Part shown: in pieces, positions 9,567-19,325 of the stretch | Position numbering within the stretch: position 1 is the first letter of the stretch | Layout: the number at the start of each line of letters is the position of its first letter | Source: Pseudidiomarina atlantica | GTDB lineage: Bacteria > Pseudomonadota > Gammaproteobacteria > Enterobacterales > Alteromonadaceae | DNA length: 64,000 nt | Direction: 5' to 3' | Assembly (NCBI RefSeq): GCF_000753735.1 | Contig: NZ_JPIN01000001.1 | Span: 248,001 to 312,000, forward strand | The notes under the pieces: generated by a model | Seen by the model: only the letters and a program-made list of their open reading frames with translations | Told to the model about the DNA's origin: nothing | Database searches by the model: none | Made by a program: the position numbers and the translations under genes

Positions 9567-9628
9567 CTCGTCTACTCCGTTGCTTCTACATGCTACTAAT
9601 CTAGCTTGTTACGCTATTAGCAACAAGC

Positions 9629-10222
9629 TTAAACCTCGGTAATTTCGGGATGCTTCAGCGCACTAAACACCTCAGCGAAAGTAGTCGCTTTAGGATACAG
9701 GCGAACCGACTCTCCAGTGAGTTGCAGCACCTTTAAGGAGCTAACAAATCCCGACAAGCCCTGAACATTCTCGACTAAGACAAAGTCTTTACCAACCGCT
9801 TGCATGGTCGCCGCAATGTCACCGATTTTTGCTTTACGAAAATTGGCTTCATTCACTACGGGTAGCTGCGTCAAAGGCTGCATCAAATGCCGTACCTCTA
9901 GTTGCGCCCATGGTAACTGCAAGGCACTACAGAGCGCACCGCTATGTCGACTGTGAAGCTCGCGTGTCAATAATAAACCAGTAAAGCTCTTTTGCGCATC
10001 AATGACACAGGCGTACCGAAGATTATGCTTTAGCAACAGTTCCTCAGCTTCGGGCAAGCGCATCGATTCGGTCAGCAAGATGTTTTGCGCAGCCAGTGAC
10101 TCGAACACCGCAGGCGCAGCAGCATGCCAACTCAACTTGGTGTCAGTAGATGCGCTCGCTGATTGCAACAAACGCGTAGATATTTCGGCTGGATGCCATG
10201 AAAGTACGTGGAAAGAAGCCAT
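9629..10222 (-). CDS. CBS-domain-like protein
   Basis: 197 aa from ATG at 10222, preceded by AGGAGA; an ORF start six codons upstream is less likely. Two stretches resemble CBS motifs: ILLTESMRLPEAEELLLKHNLRYACVID with ...TGLLLTRELHSR, and VRHLMQPLTQLPVVNEANFRKAKIGD with ...FVLVENVQGLSGFVS. CBS pairs bind adenosyl nucleotides. A role in regulating the downstream glutamate-synthase-like enzyme is possible, but the gap is 62 bases and there is no direct evidence. Confidence 0.65.
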   Translation of the reverse strand: MASFHVLSWHPAEISTRLLQSASASTDTKLSWHAAAPAVFESLAAQNILLTESMRLPEAEELLLKHNLRYACVIDAQKSFTGLLLTRELHSRHSGALCSALQLPWAQLEVRHLMQPLTQLPVVNEANFRKAKIGDIAATMQAVGKDFVLVENVQGLSGFVSSLKVLQLTGESVRLYPKATTFAEVFSALKHPEITEV

Positions 10223-10268
10223 GTTCTTTCTCCTTTTCAATTAAGTGATTAGATAATGTGATCTGGAC

Positions 10269-10559
10269 TTAACTGAAAGGTAATGGCGGTGCGCGTACGT
10301 GGTGTGCCGCTTTTACTATTCTGGAGTAGTTATTTTGAAAAAGGCCTTGGACCTTAACCGAAATTGGTTTTACGACGGGTGATCGTGCAACTGCAATCGT
10401 ATCGCTATCTGTATCACTATTACCGCTGTGCGCAGAGGCTACGGCTGGGAATTCTAAGGTTGTAGAGGTGTAACCGTCATCCAGCGTTACTTTTGTCACT
10501 GCGCGTTCAGCGCCGACAAGAACAACGACTAAAGATGCAATGAGCAGACGGATTAACAC
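10269..10559 (-). CDS. hypothetical protein with N-terminal hydrophobic segment
   Basis: 96 aa from GTG; no clear ribosome binding site. The N-terminus (MLIRLLIASLVVVLVGAE) looks like a signal peptide or anchor, followed by a hydrophilic Ser/Thr/Asp-rich part and a basic end. I do not recognise a family. It fills the space between the CBS gene and the tRNA cluster on the same strand. It could be non-coding; length and hydrophobic start are the only support. Confidence 0.38.
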   Translation of the reverse strand: MLIRLLIASLVVVLVGAERAVTKVTLDDGYTSTTLEFPAVASAHSGNSDTDSDTIAVARSPVVKPISVKVQGLFQNNYSRIVKAAHHVRAPPLPFS

Positions 10560-10665
10560 AGCACGATCTCGATTATGTTTTGCTACACAAGAATAAGATT
10601 AATATGAGGCTAGATTCTAGTTTAGACAAGTTCACTCAACAGATTTATTTTACGGTTGAGCCTTT

Positions 10666-10705
10666 CTATACCAAAAAGTGACGCGACTATACCACAACTA
10701 TACCA
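10666..10705. repeat. three copies of CTATACCA
   Basis: CTATACCA occurs at 10666-10673, 10687-10694 and 10698-10705, i.e. 21 and 11 bases apart (about two and one helical turns). On the minus strand each copy reads TGGTATAG, containing TATAG, similar to a -10 hexamer. It lies in the otherwise featureless 200 bases between the hypothetical gene and tRNA-Leu. Meaning unknown. Confidence 0.5.
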
Positions 10706-10759
10706 GTTGCATTTTCGCTTCGATTTGAGGATGTTTTGAACGTAACTTATTGATTTAAA

Positions 10760-10846
10760 TGGTGCCCGGGGCCGGACTTGAACCGGCACGCTGTTGCCAG
10801 CGAGGGATTTTAAATCCCTTGTGTCTACCAATTTCACCACCCGGGC
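10760..10846 (-). tRNA. tRNA-Leu (anticodon TAA)
   Basis: 87 nt with encoded CCA. Acceptor arms GCCCGGG / CCCGGGC, the D-loop GGTAGACAC, anticodon loop with TAA between GGGAT and ATCCC, a class II variable arm and GGTTCAAGTCC T-arm. Last of a Gly-Cys-Leu cluster downstream of pgsA, as glyW-cysT-leuZ in E. coli. Confidence 0.97.
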
Positions 10847-10876
10847 ACATCTTAAGATGCAATACCTGAGGTTCGA

Positions 10877-10950
10877 TGGAGGCGGGTCCCGGAGTCGAAC
10901 CGAGATCCACGGATTTGCAATCCGCTGCATAGCCATTCTGCCAACCCGCC
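10877..10950 (-). tRNA. tRNA-Cys (anticodon GCA)
   Basis: 74 nt with encoded CCA. Acceptor GGCGGGT pairs with ACCCGCC; anticodon stem CGGAT/ATCCG with loop TGCAA holding GCA; T-arm GGTTCGACTCC. Middle of the three-tRNA cluster, about 30 bases from tRNA-Leu and 8 from tRNA-Gly. Confidence 0.97.
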
Positions 10951-10958
10951 ATCGAGTT

Positions 10959-11034
10959 TGGAGCGGGAAACGAGATTCGAACTCGCGACCCCAACCTTGG
11001 CAAGGTTGTGCTCTACCAGCTGAGCTATTCCCGC
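10959..11034 (-). tRNA. tRNA-Gly (anticodon GCC)
   Basis: 76 nt with encoded CCA. Acceptor GCGGGAA / TTCCCGC, D-arm AGCTCAGCTGGTAGAGCA, anticodon GCC in the loop between AACCT and AGGTT, T-arm GAGTTCGAATCTC. First gene of the cluster after the promoter at 11050-11077. Confidence 0.97.
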
Positions 11035-11049
11035 GTCCAGTGCCGAGGC

Positions 11050-11077
11050 ATTCTACTGTCTATTTCGTCAAGGTCAA
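11050..11077 (-). promoter_or_regulatory. sigma-70 promoter of the Gly-Cys-Leu tRNA cluster
   Basis: Minus strand: TTGACC (11077-11072), 16-base spacer, TAGAAT (11055-11050), both 5 of 6 to consensus, followed by the GC-rich discriminator GCCTCGGC typical of stable-RNA promoters. Predicted start is about 10 bases before the tRNA-Gly 5' end, so the leader is very short. Confidence 0.7.
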
Positions 11078-11113
11078 CGATTTTTTGCCGTTCACTGGTT
11101 TGTTTGCTTATTT

Positions 11114-11662
11114 TTAATCCACTTGACTTAAATCTGACCATGCCGCGCGCAAATATTCCCACATTGACCAAAGTGTTAGCACAAATGCGATGTACAACAG
11201 CAGCGTCGCTAAAACAACCACAAAAGTATTGGCCTCCCAAATCAAACCACCAATAGCCACCATTTGCGCTGTGGTTTTGACCTTACCAAGATTCGAGACT
11301 TTGACACTTTCTTGTTTGCCGATTTGTGCCATCCATTCGCGCAATGCAGAAACCACCAGTTCACGGCTCACAATTGCCAGTGCCGGCACACTAATCCACC
11401 ACACCGCATAGGTTTCGACTACCACGATCAAGGATGCAGCAACCATCACTTTGTCGGCAACCGGATCAAGAAAGGCCCCGAATTTCGTAAACTGATTAAA
11501 GCGACGTGCAATGTACCCATCTAAGCCATCGGTAATTGCGGCAAGCGCAAACACAAAAGCGGCCCAAAATTTTGCATCACTGCCAGGCAGGTAATAAATC
11601 CCCAAAAACACCGGAATCAGCAGGATCCGGAAGCTAGTGAGCAGGTTTGGAATATTCCACAT
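11114..11662 (-). CDS. pgsA: CDP-diacylglycerol-glycerol-3-phosphate 3-phosphatidyltransferase
   Basis: 182 aa from ATG at 11662 (MWNIPNLLTSFRI, the normal PgsA start; the longer open frame runs into uvrC). Multi-pass membrane enzyme that makes phosphatidylglycerophosphate from CDP-diacylglycerol and glycerol-3-phosphate, the committed step to phosphatidylglycerol and cardiolipin. The CDP-alcohol phosphotransferase signature is complete (DGLDGYIARRF, then GAFLDPVADK). It follows uvrC by 16 bases and precedes the tRNAs, the same order as in E. coli. Confidence 0.96.
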   Translation of the reverse strand: MWNIPNLLTSFRILLIPVFLGIYYLPGSDAKFWAAFVFALAAITDGLDGYIARRFNQFTKFGAFLDPVADKVMVAASLIVVVETYAVWWISVPALAIVSRELVVSALREWMAQIGKQESVKVSNLGKVKTTAQMVAIGGLIWEANTFVVVLATLLLYIAFVLTLWSMWEYLRAAWSDLSQVD

Positions 11663-11678
11663 ACGACTTGTGAGTCCT

Positions 11679-13550
11679 CTATTCGTCACGAAATGCGTGA
11701 TAGATGGTTTCAGCCAACTCGCGACTGACACCGGGTACCGCAGAAAGTTGCTCAATACTAGCCTGTTTTACCTGTTGTAATCCACCGAGATTTTGCAGAA
11801 GTTTTTGCCGACGCTTGGTCCCAATCCCCGGAATGTCCTCTAATCTCGAGGTGCGACGTACCTTTGCCCGCCGCTGGCGATGGCCAGTAATCGCAAAGCG
11901 GTGCGACTCATCACGAATATGTTGTACCAAATGCAAAGCCGGTGCATCGGCAGCCAGTGGAATGGTTTCGTGACTGCCGGCAAGTATCAGTGTTTCAAGC
12001 CCTGGTTTGCGTGACTCTCCTTTGGCGACGCCTATCAACAAAGGTGCAGGACGCCCTGCTGCATCCTGCCAACTGGCAAAGTAATTCTCAGCCTGTGAAA
12101 GTTGCCCTTTGCCGCCGTCAATGAACAAAATGTCCGGTACCGGTGCGAGCTCCCTATCGGCTTGTTGTAGCGGGTCAAAGCGCCGCTTTAACGCTTGTGC
12201 CATAGCAGCATAATCATCGCCCGGTGTAATGCCCTTAATATTGTAACGGCGGTAATCGCTCTTTTTGGGACCCTGTTGATCGAACACCACACAGGAGGCC
12301 ACGGTTTCTTGTCCCATGGTATGGCTAATATCGAAACATTCCATGCGCGTGACTGGACGCCCGAAATCGAGAACATCCTCGAGTGCTTTAACTCGCATAT
12401 GCATGGTGCTGGCTTGATTGGCTTTGCTATCGAGTGCGTTGAGGGCATTTTTTTGTGCCAGCACTTGGTATTGGCGGCGTTCGCCACGCACGTTGTGTGT
12501 CATTCGAATTTTTTGCGCAAGCGCCTGTTCCAGCGTCTGTAATTCTTGTTCTGGATCAAGCACCTGTGCTGCATTTTGCTCGGGAAGAATAATCTCCCGT
12601 GGCAGTTGTCGCTCAACTTGATCATTCAAGTAAAACTGTAACAAAAATGCCAGCAGTACTTCGCTGTCTTCAGTGTTGCTTGGAACTTTCGGGAAATAAC
12701 TGCGGCTGCCCTGCACTGCACCACCGCGCACAAACAACAGATGAACTGCAGCAATGCCTCCTTGGCGGGCATAACCAATCACATCAAGTTCTTGTTGATT
12801 ACCAGTGACCGCATTACGCTCTTGAACTTGCCGTAAAGCGGCGATTTGGTCGCGGTAACGCGCTGCGCGTTCAAATTCTAACTGATTTGAGGCGATCTCC
12901 ATTTTATCGACCAATTGATCAATGACTTCTTGGTTTTTTCCCTGCAGGAAGCTTTTTGCCAGTTCTACCTGCTCAGTGTACTCCTCGTCACTGCAGTAGC
13001 CTTTAACGCAAGGCGCTAAGCAACGATTGAGCTGGTACTGCAAGCAAGGTCGGCTGCGCGCCCGGTAATAGGTATCTTCGCACTGACGCACAGGAAATAG
13101 CTTCTGCAGTAACCGCAAACTGTTACGCACAGCCACTCCATTAGGGAAGGGACCAAAATAACGACCTTTTTCACGACGTGTACCACGATGAAACGCTAGC
13201 CGCGGGTGCTCATGCTCACTGAGTAAAATATACGGGTAGGATTTATCATCACGTAACAACACGTTGTAACGCGGCCGATATTTCTTAATAAAGTTATTTT
13301 CGAGGATCAATGCTTCCGCTTCGGTATTGGTAACCGTCACTTCAATATTGGTAATTTGTTTAACGAGTGTTTGTGTTTTTGGATGGTCAAGATTGCTGCG
13401 GAAATAACTGCTGACACGTTTTCGTAGATCTTTGGCTTTACCCACATAAATGATATCACCTGACGCATCATACATACGGTAAACACCTGGCTGATGCGTC
13501 AGGTTACGTAAGAACTGCTTGGGATTAAACTGCTCCCTCTTCGTCGTCAT
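11679..13550 (-). CDS. uvrC: excinuclease ABC subunit C
   Basis: 623 aa, normal length. UvrC makes both incisions in nucleotide excision repair with UvrAB. An N-terminal GIY-YIG nuclease (PGVYRMYD...[14 protein letters not shown], about residues 17-50), a UVR motif for UvrB binding (about 205-240), an RNase H-like 5'-incision domain ([11 protein letters not shown] with D near 400, and LFIDGGKGQ) and C-terminal helix-hairpin-helix motifs ([24 protein letters not shown]) are all present. Its first 26 bases overlap the end of uvrY, a coupling conserved in gammaproteobacteria. Confidence 0.97.
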   Translation of the reverse strand: MTTKREQFNPKQFLRNLTHQPGVYRMYDASGDIIYVGKAKDLRKRVSSYFRSNLDHPKTQTLVKQITNIEVTVTNTEAEALILENNFIKKYRPRYNVLLRDDKSYPYILLSEHEHPRLAFHRGTRREKGRYFGPFPNGVAVRNSLRLLQKLFPVRQCEDTYYRARSRPCLQYQLNRCLAPCVKGYCSDEEYTEQVELAKSFLQGKNQEVIDQLVDKMEIASNQLEFERAARYRDQIAALRQVQERNAVTGNQQELDVIGYARQGGIAAVHLLFVRGGAVQGSRSYFPKVPSNTEDSEVLLAFLLQFYLNDQVERQLPREIILPEQNAAQVLDPEQELQTLEQALAQKIRMTHNVRGERRQYQVLAQKNALNALDSKANQASTMHMRVKALEDVLDFGRPVTRMECFDISHTMGQETVASCVVFDQQGPKKSDYRRYNIKGITPGDDYAAMAQALKRRFDPLQQADRELAPVPDILFIDGGKGQLSQAENYFASWQDAAGRPAPLLIGVAKGESRKPGLETLILAGSHETIPLAADAPALHLVQHIRDESHRFAITGHRQRRAKVRRTSRLEDIPGIGTKRRQKLLQNLGGLQQVKQASIEQLSAVPGVSRELAETIYHAFRDE

Positions 13551-14208
13551 TACTGTTTTTTACACCTTCTGTTGCAATTTCAATCAGACCTGTTTGTAAC
13601 GCTAGGTGAGCAAGTTCAACATCACCCGAAAGCCCGAGTTTAGCAAAGATTCGATAGCGAAAGGTATTGACCGTTTTGGTACTGATATTCAGTATCGCGG
13701 CAATATCAACCACCTTCTTACCTCGAGCAACGAGTTGACTCACTTGCACTTCACGTTTACTCAGTCGACTCAATAAGTCTGCTTGTCGCTGCCGCGCTGG
13801 GTTTTGTGCGAAATACTGGGCAATACTGGCAGCGACAAACATACGCCCCTTTCCCACTGTTTCGCAAGCCTCAATAAACTCACTGCGTCGCGCACCGGAG
13901 AGCAAGTAGCCATCCACCTTATCGACATTACATTGAAAATCTAAAACATCTTGAAAACGCTGTGCCCAAAGTAACAATTGAACATCGCGGTAGCGGTGAC
14001 GTAAACGTCGCCATACCTCAATCGTGTTTTCACCACAGAGGTCACTTCCTAGTATAACCGTCGCGAACGGATGCTTACTCACTGCATCTCTCAGTTGCTG
14101 TTGGCTTACTATGGTCGCAACAACTTTTAATTGCGACTCCTCCTTTAGTAAGGCGGTCATTCCTTGACTAACCATTTCTGAAGAAATAGCAACAATGAAC
14201 TCGGTCAT
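13525..14208 (-). CDS. uvrY: GacA/UvrY family response regulator
   Basis: 227 aa NarL-type regulator. The N-terminal receiver region is present but diverged: the usual acidic cluster near residue 8 is not evident ([24 protein letters not shown]), and the phospho-acceptor region reads [15 protein letters not shown]-terminal LuxR helix-turn-helix is clear ([55 protein letters not shown]). Position before uvrC is that of uvrY/gacA, which with BarA controls Csr small RNAs. Because of the receiver divergence, phosphorylation-dependent control is less certain than the family and synteny suggest. Tandem inverted repeats lie 27-65 bases upstream. Confidence 0.85.
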   Translation of the reverse strand: MTEFIVAISSEMVSQGMTALLKEESQLKVVATIVSQQQLRDAVSKHPFATVILGSDLCGENTIEVWRRLRHRYRDVQLLLWAQRFQDVLDFQCNVDKVDGYLLSGARRSEFIEACETVGKGRMFVAASIAQYFAQNPARQRQADLLSRLSKREVQVSQLVARGKKVVDIAAILNISTKTVNTFRYRIFAKLGLSGDVELAHLALQTGLIEIATEGVKNSNDDEEGAV

Positions 14209-14234
14209 TTTTGTCTTCCATCTTTATATAATTT

Positions 14235-14273
14235 CCGAACCATTTCGGCGTTCACATCGAAACTATTTCGATG
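14235..14273. promoter_or_regulatory. tandem inverted repeats upstream of uvrY
   Basis: Two related dyads: CCGAA-N4-TTCGG at 14235-14248 and CATCGAAA-CTA-TTTCGATG at 14255-14273. Both contain CGAA...TTTCG, and their centres are about 22 bases apart (about two helical turns), on one DNA face. They sit in a 204-base gap that holds nothing else I can identify apart from the AT-rich stretch 14274-14412. Likely a tandem operator for uvrY-uvrC; the regulator is unknown. Confidence 0.5.
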
Positions 14274-14412
14274 CCATCACAGTAATGCCTAATTTCGTTT
14301 CAAAAATCAACAATAAATGTAACAAAAATATTAATTAACTCAATATCTTACAAAAACAAAATCATCTGACTGAGTTGATGTTTCAAATGACTTAAATTAG
14401 GTTCAAAATAGG

Positions 14413-15204
14413 TTAAGCAAACACCGTAACAGTCTGTCGACTGATCGCAACCAGCTGACCTTTTTGATCCCAAATGTGCGCATGTGTATGTCCGTAACCA
14501 TCGGCGGCGTAATCGATAGTCGCCACATAGTGCCACCACTCATTGGTTAATTGCTGCGGTAAATGGCTTGGAAACTCGATCGTCCACGTAAGTGAACTGG
14601 CCGGCGCCAACTCAGTTAAATGGGGCAACACGGCTGGTGGCCAAGCGTCGACTAAACCAAGAAATGTGCCAATATCGATCGGTTGGCTTAAATCACGGAA
14701 GCGCATGAAGCCACCAAATTCTCGACTCTTGTTACCGCTAAACGGCAAGCCTCCAACCGTTACGCTGTAATCGAATGCCCGCGCAAATTCCGGTAAAAAC
14801 TTCGTCGGCGGAAACGGCTGACCACTATCAGGAGCAACACTTGCAGGCTCTGGGGTGTCAGTAACACGTACTTTTGAATCGCGCGCACTGCCATAAGTAA
14901 GCAGTGCTGCAAGGACAACTTCGTTCGCTTGTTGAATCTCGACCGCTATTTGTGTCACGTTTTTGCCCTGCCTCAGGACGCGTCGTTGCAACTGTGCTTC
15001 ACCAGCGAGTACTGGTGCAACAAACGAAACGGTCATCGCCCGCAGTTGTTGATTAGCTGCAGCCCCTGCCTGGCCATGACGCCATGCAATCGCCGCGGTC
15101 AAGCCGCCAAACAGCGCGCGGCCTTGCCCCCAACCTTCGGGTAATTGCACTGTTTGTGTTGCTTCTGGCGTAATACGTTGCAGGATCTGATCGAATGCTT
15201 CCAT
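14413..15204 (-). CDS. acyl-CoA thioesterase (TesB-like double hotdog) family protein
   Basis: 263 aa. Two hotdog halves typical of the TesB-like thioesterase family: N-terminal GRALFGGLTAAIAWRHGQ (FGG motif and helix) and C-terminal segment SSLTWTIEFPSHLPQQ...HYVATIDYAADGYGHTHAHIWDQKGQLVAISRQTVTVF with the usual D-G and A-x-S-x-Q endings. Expected reaction: hydrolysis of acyl-CoA to free acid and CoA in the cytoplasm. Start ATG at 15204 with GAGG upstream. Stand-alone gene between uvrY and tRNA-Ser. Confidence 0.85.
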   Translation of the reverse strand: MEAFDQILQRITPEATQTVQLPEGWGQGRALFGGLTAAIAWRHGQAGAAANQQLRAMTVSFVAPVLAGEAQLQRRVLRQGKNVTQIAVEIQQANEVVLAALLTYGSARDSKVRVTDTPEPASVAPDSGQPFPPTKFLPEFARAFDYSVTVGGLPFSGNKSREFGGFMRFRDLSQPIDIGTFLGLVDAWPPAVLPHLTELAPASSLTWTIEFPSHLPQQLTNEWWHYVATIDYAADGYGHTHAHIWDQKGQLVAISRQTVTVFA

Positions 15205-15278
15205 GGAGACCTCATTGTTTAATCTTATTCAGCAAAGTGAACGTAGTATAAACAGGTAGGACCAGATCATAAAGGCAT

Positions 15279-15310
15279 AAAAAAAGCCCGCTAGGGTTGC
15301 TAGCGGGCTT
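15279..15310 (-). terminator. intrinsic terminator of tRNA-Ser
   Basis: A perfect 11-bp stem (15284-15294 with 15300-15310, AAGCCCGCTAG) and a 5-base loop; on the minus strand it runs into a T tract (A-run 15279-15285). It lies directly after the tRNA-Ser 3' end. Confidence 0.88.
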
Positions 15311-15318
15311 CTCGGAAT

Positions 15319-15411
<93 letters not shown>

Positions 15412-15444
15412 GCTGTCTGGGCTCTGTGCCTCAAGACGAAGCGA

Positions 15445-15473
15445 ATGATAAAGAGCCTGAATCGGCTTGTAAA
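15445..15473 (-). promoter_or_regulatory. sigma-70 promoter of tRNA-Ser
   Basis: Minus strand: TTTACA (15473-15468), 17-base spacer, TATCAT (15450-15445), each 5 of 6 to consensus, followed by a GC-containing discriminator; predicted start about 25 bases before the tRNA 5' end. Confidence 0.7.
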
Positions 15474-15534
15474 GTAAAAATTTGAATCTTTCGGTGCGTT
15501 TGCTGTCATTTTATACAAATGGAAACAAAAATAG

Positions 15535-15563
15535 CTTGAAAGGATTGCGTGTGCCCCCCATTT
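15535..15563 (+). promoter_or_regulatory. sigma-32 (heat shock) type promoter of yccA
   Basis: CTTGAAA at 15535-15541, 14-base spacer, CCCCATTT at 15556-15563: an exact match to the RpoH consensus CTTGAAA-N13-15-CCCCATnT. Predicted start near 15570, giving a leader of about 36 bases with CGGAG before the yccA ATG. Confidence 0.8.
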
Positions 15564-15605
15564 CTGGGGTAAACTGAGGCTGATTATTATCAATCGGAGA
15601 AACCA

Positions 15606-16280
15606 ATGAACAATCAAGTTCACGTCTCGACCACCCAGCGCGGTGAGTCGGTATTACAGACCAACAAAGTCTTGCGTAACACCTACATGTTACTTGGACT
15701 AACCCTTGCTTTTAGTGCGTTCACTGCGTTCTTGGCGGCAAGTATGGGGTTACCACATCCTGGCCTGATCATTACGCTCGTGGGCTTTTACGGCTTATTG
15801 TTCTTAGTTCATAAAACTGCGAACAGCGCCATGGGCCTCGTGTCAGTGTTCGCGTTGACCGGTTTTATGGGTTACACCTTAGGTCCTATTCTTGGCATGA
15901 TCAGTGCTATTGGCCCACAAGGTACCGAGATTATCATGACCGCACTCGGTGGCACGGCATTAATCTTCTTCGCACTGTCAGCTTATGTGTTGACCACTAA
16001 AAAAGACATGTCATTCATGGGTGGCATGATGATGGCCGGTTTCTTTGTGCTCATCGCCCTGTTCGTTGCGAACTTGTTCCTTAACATGCCGGCGCTAGGT
16101 CTCGCTCTGTCAGGCTTGTTTATCTTGTTCTCTGCAGGTGCGATTCTGATGCAGACCAGTGCCATTATTCATGGTGGTGAGCGTAACTATGTATTAGCCA
16201 CAGTTACCCTGTACGTTTCCATCTACAACATCTTTGTCAGCTTGCTGAACTTACTTATGGCCTTTGGTGGCGACGAGTAA
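15606..16280 (+). CDS. yccA: YccA, Bax inhibitor-1 family membrane protein (FtsH modulator)
   Basis: 224 aa with seven hydrophobic segments of the BI-1/YccA family and the characteristic cytoplasmic start (MNNQVHVSTTQRGESVLQTNKVLRNTYMLLG). In E. coli YccA is a substrate and inhibitor of the membrane protease FtsH-HflKC, relevant when the Sec translocon jams. CGGAG precedes the ATG. A sigma-32-like promoter lies just upstream, and tusDCBE follow closely (tusD GTG 3 bases after the stop), so stress induction could extend to the tus genes. Confidence 0.93.
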   Translation: MNNQVHVSTTQRGESVLQTNKVLRNTYMLLGLTLAFSAFTAFLAASMGLPHPGLIITLVGFYGLLFLVHKTANSAMGLVSVFALTGFMGYTLGPILGMISAIGPQGTEIIMTALGGTALIFFALSAYVLTTKKDMSFMGGMMMAGFFVLIALFVANLFLNMPALGLALSGLFILFSAGAILMQTSAIIHGGERNYVLATVTLYVSIYNIFVSLLNLLMAFGGDE

Positions 16281-16283
16281 GTT

Positions 16284-16634
16284 GTGACTGATTTGGTGTT
16301 ATCGGTGCACGTTGCACCGGACCATCCACGCAGCCTGTTAGCATTGAACTTTGCGCAGGCTGCGCTTATTTCTGGGCAGCGTATTCGACAAATATTTTTC
16401 TACCAAGAGGGTATTCTGCACGCACAGCTCGATACTGAATCCCAGTTACATCCAAGTGCGGAAGCATGGCTCCGCTTTGCGCAGCAGCACAGTCTCCCCC
16501 TCGTTGTTTGCAGTACAGTCGTTGAACAAGACTTCGATTTAACCGCAGCGCAGTTACACCCTGGTTACTCATTAGGTGGACTAACTGAATTCAGTAGTGC
16601 AGTCGCGCAGTGTGAACGCTTGGTGCAATTCTAA
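16284..16634 (+). CDS. tusD: sulfurtransferase subunit TusD
   Basis: 116 aa, GTG start 3 bases after yccA. TusD accepts persulfide sulfur from TusA within the TusBCD complex of the tRNA 2-thiouridine (mnm5s2U34) relay. The active cysteine is present (C76 in LVVCSTVV, matching E. coli C78), followed by the typical end with LGGLTEFSSAVAQCERLVQF. The last base of the stop overlaps the tusC ATG (TAATG). Confidence 0.94.
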   Translation: MTDLVLSVHVAPDHPRSLLALNFAQAALISGQRIRQIFFYQEGILHAQLDTESQLHPSAEAWLRFAQQHSLPLVVCSTVVEQDFDLTAAQLHPGYSLGGLTEFSSAVAQCERLVQF

Positions 16635-16981
16635 TGCAGATTTACCTGATTCAAACTTATGCTCCACAAGTCGCCGATAGTTTTCATGGGCAAGATATGC
16701 TGCTCGCCCTTGCGACCTTAGAACTGAATCCACAATTAATTTTTCAAGGCGATGCGCTACTGCAAATTCGCGCTGGCAATGATCAAGAACGCCACGGTAA
16801 ATCATTGCAAAAGCGCTATGGTCTGCTGGCTTTATTTGATGCGCCAGAGCCTTGGGTGTTCGCCGAAGATCTCGTAGCAATGGAGCTAACCGTCGACGAT
16901 TTGGTTATTGATGTGGTCGTTAAGAGTGCGGATGAAGTCAATGAATTACTCGCTAAAAGCAGCAAAGTGTTGAGGTTTTAA
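16634..16981 (+). CDS. tusC: TusC, sulfur-relay complex subunit
   Basis: 115 aa, DsrE/F-like fold; the C-terminal LLAKSSKVLRF and central VMELTVDDLVIDVVVKSADEVNELL-like segment are typical of TusC. It is a structural partner in the TusBCD heterohexamer. Overlaps tusD by one base and is followed 2 bases later by tusB. Confidence 0.9.
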   Translation: MQIYLIQTYAPQVADSFHGQDMLLALATLELNPQLIFQGDALLQIRAGNDQERHGKSLQKRYGLLALFDAPEPWVFAEDLVAMELTVDDLVIDVVVKSADEVNELLAKSSKVLRF

Positions 16982-16983
16982 CG

Positions 16984-17301
16984 ATGCTCTCAAACGCTCC
17001 CAATGCTCTCGTTTGCTTGCGACGTTGGCCGTTGCCGGCGCAACAGCAAAAACTTCTGACGAGCTGGTTAGCGCAGCCCAATACCGTCCTGTTGCTGACT
17101 GAGCAAGCACTTGCACAATGGCTCGCGATGCCAGCACTGTTCGATCAGGTGTCGGTACCCGTCTATGCTTTGCAAGCTGAAATAAGCGACCTTACTGATA
17201 ACAACCCTGATCAAGCGGTACCTGCATTCGTGTTACAACTCAGCGATTCCGCTTGGCTAGATTTGACGTTACAATCACAGCCTGTTCTCAATCTGGGTTA
17301 A
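16984..17301 (+). CDS. tusB: TusB, sulfur-relay complex subunit
   Basis: 105 aa, slightly longer than the about 95 aa of E. coli TusB and the most diverged of the set. Assigned mainly by operon position between tusC and tusE and by the DsrH-like pattern (LLLTEQALAQWLAM...VPVYALQAEISDL...SDSAWLDLTLQ). Third subunit of TusBCD. Two bases separate it from tusC. Confidence 0.82.
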   Translation: MLSNAPNALVCLRRWPLPAQQQKLLTSWLAQPNTVLLLTEQALAQWLAMPALFDQVSVPVYALQAEISDLTDNNPDQAVPAFVLQLSDSAWLDLTLQSQPVLNLG

Positions 17302-17313
17302 GCGTTTTTCATT

Positions 17314-18950
<1,637 letters not shown>

Positions 18951-19325
18951 TCAAAAATAAGTTTTAAACCACAATGCCAATAGCACCGCAGCGAGACAGA
19001 CGAAAAAGTTTAAACTGGCAAATAACAATGCCTTGGTGAATTCGCCACTTTGCAATAGTAATACCACTTCTAACGAGAAAGTTGAGAAGGTGGTGAAAGC
19101 ACCAAGCACCCCCACACCGAAGAACAACCACCCCGCTTCATTGACTGAGCCTTGTTGTTGACCGATAAAGAGTAATGCCAGTAAAAATGAGCCCACTATG
19201 TTAACGATAAGTGTGCCGAAAGGGAATGATTTGCCCCAAATTCCAATACTCGCCAAAGCCACGCCGTAGCGTCCTAAAGCTCCTAATGCACCACCTAAGG
19301 CAACCCAGACTAAATTAGTTATCAT
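18951..19325 (-). CDS. crcB: fluoride channel CrcB/Fluc
   Basis: 124 aa from ATG at 19325; a longer open frame upstream is the shadow of rarA. Four hydrophobic helices with the Fluc marks [20 protein letters not shown] (Asn) and [10 protein letters not shown] (Phe box). Forms antiparallel dimers that let fluoride leave the cytoplasm. The start codon lies within rarA (11-base overlap), so expression is coupled to rarA; no fluoride riboswitch is seen upstream. Confidence 0.93.
   Translation of the reverse strand: MITNLVWVALGGALGALGRYGVALASIGIWGKSFPFGTLIVNIVGSFLLALLFIGQQQGSVNEAGWLFFGVGVLGAFTTFSTFSLEVVLLLQSGEFTKALLFASLNFFVCLAAVLLALWFKTYF

Noticed and set aside
10622-10936. 104-aa open frame on the minus strand across the tRNA region
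   Set aside because: It reads through tRNA-Leu and most of tRNA-Cys; the tRNA structures fully explain the sequence.
10760-11034. Integration site of a mobile element at the tRNA cluster
   Set aside because: No integrase, no direct repeat of a tRNA 3' end and conserved E. coli-like gene order on both sides.
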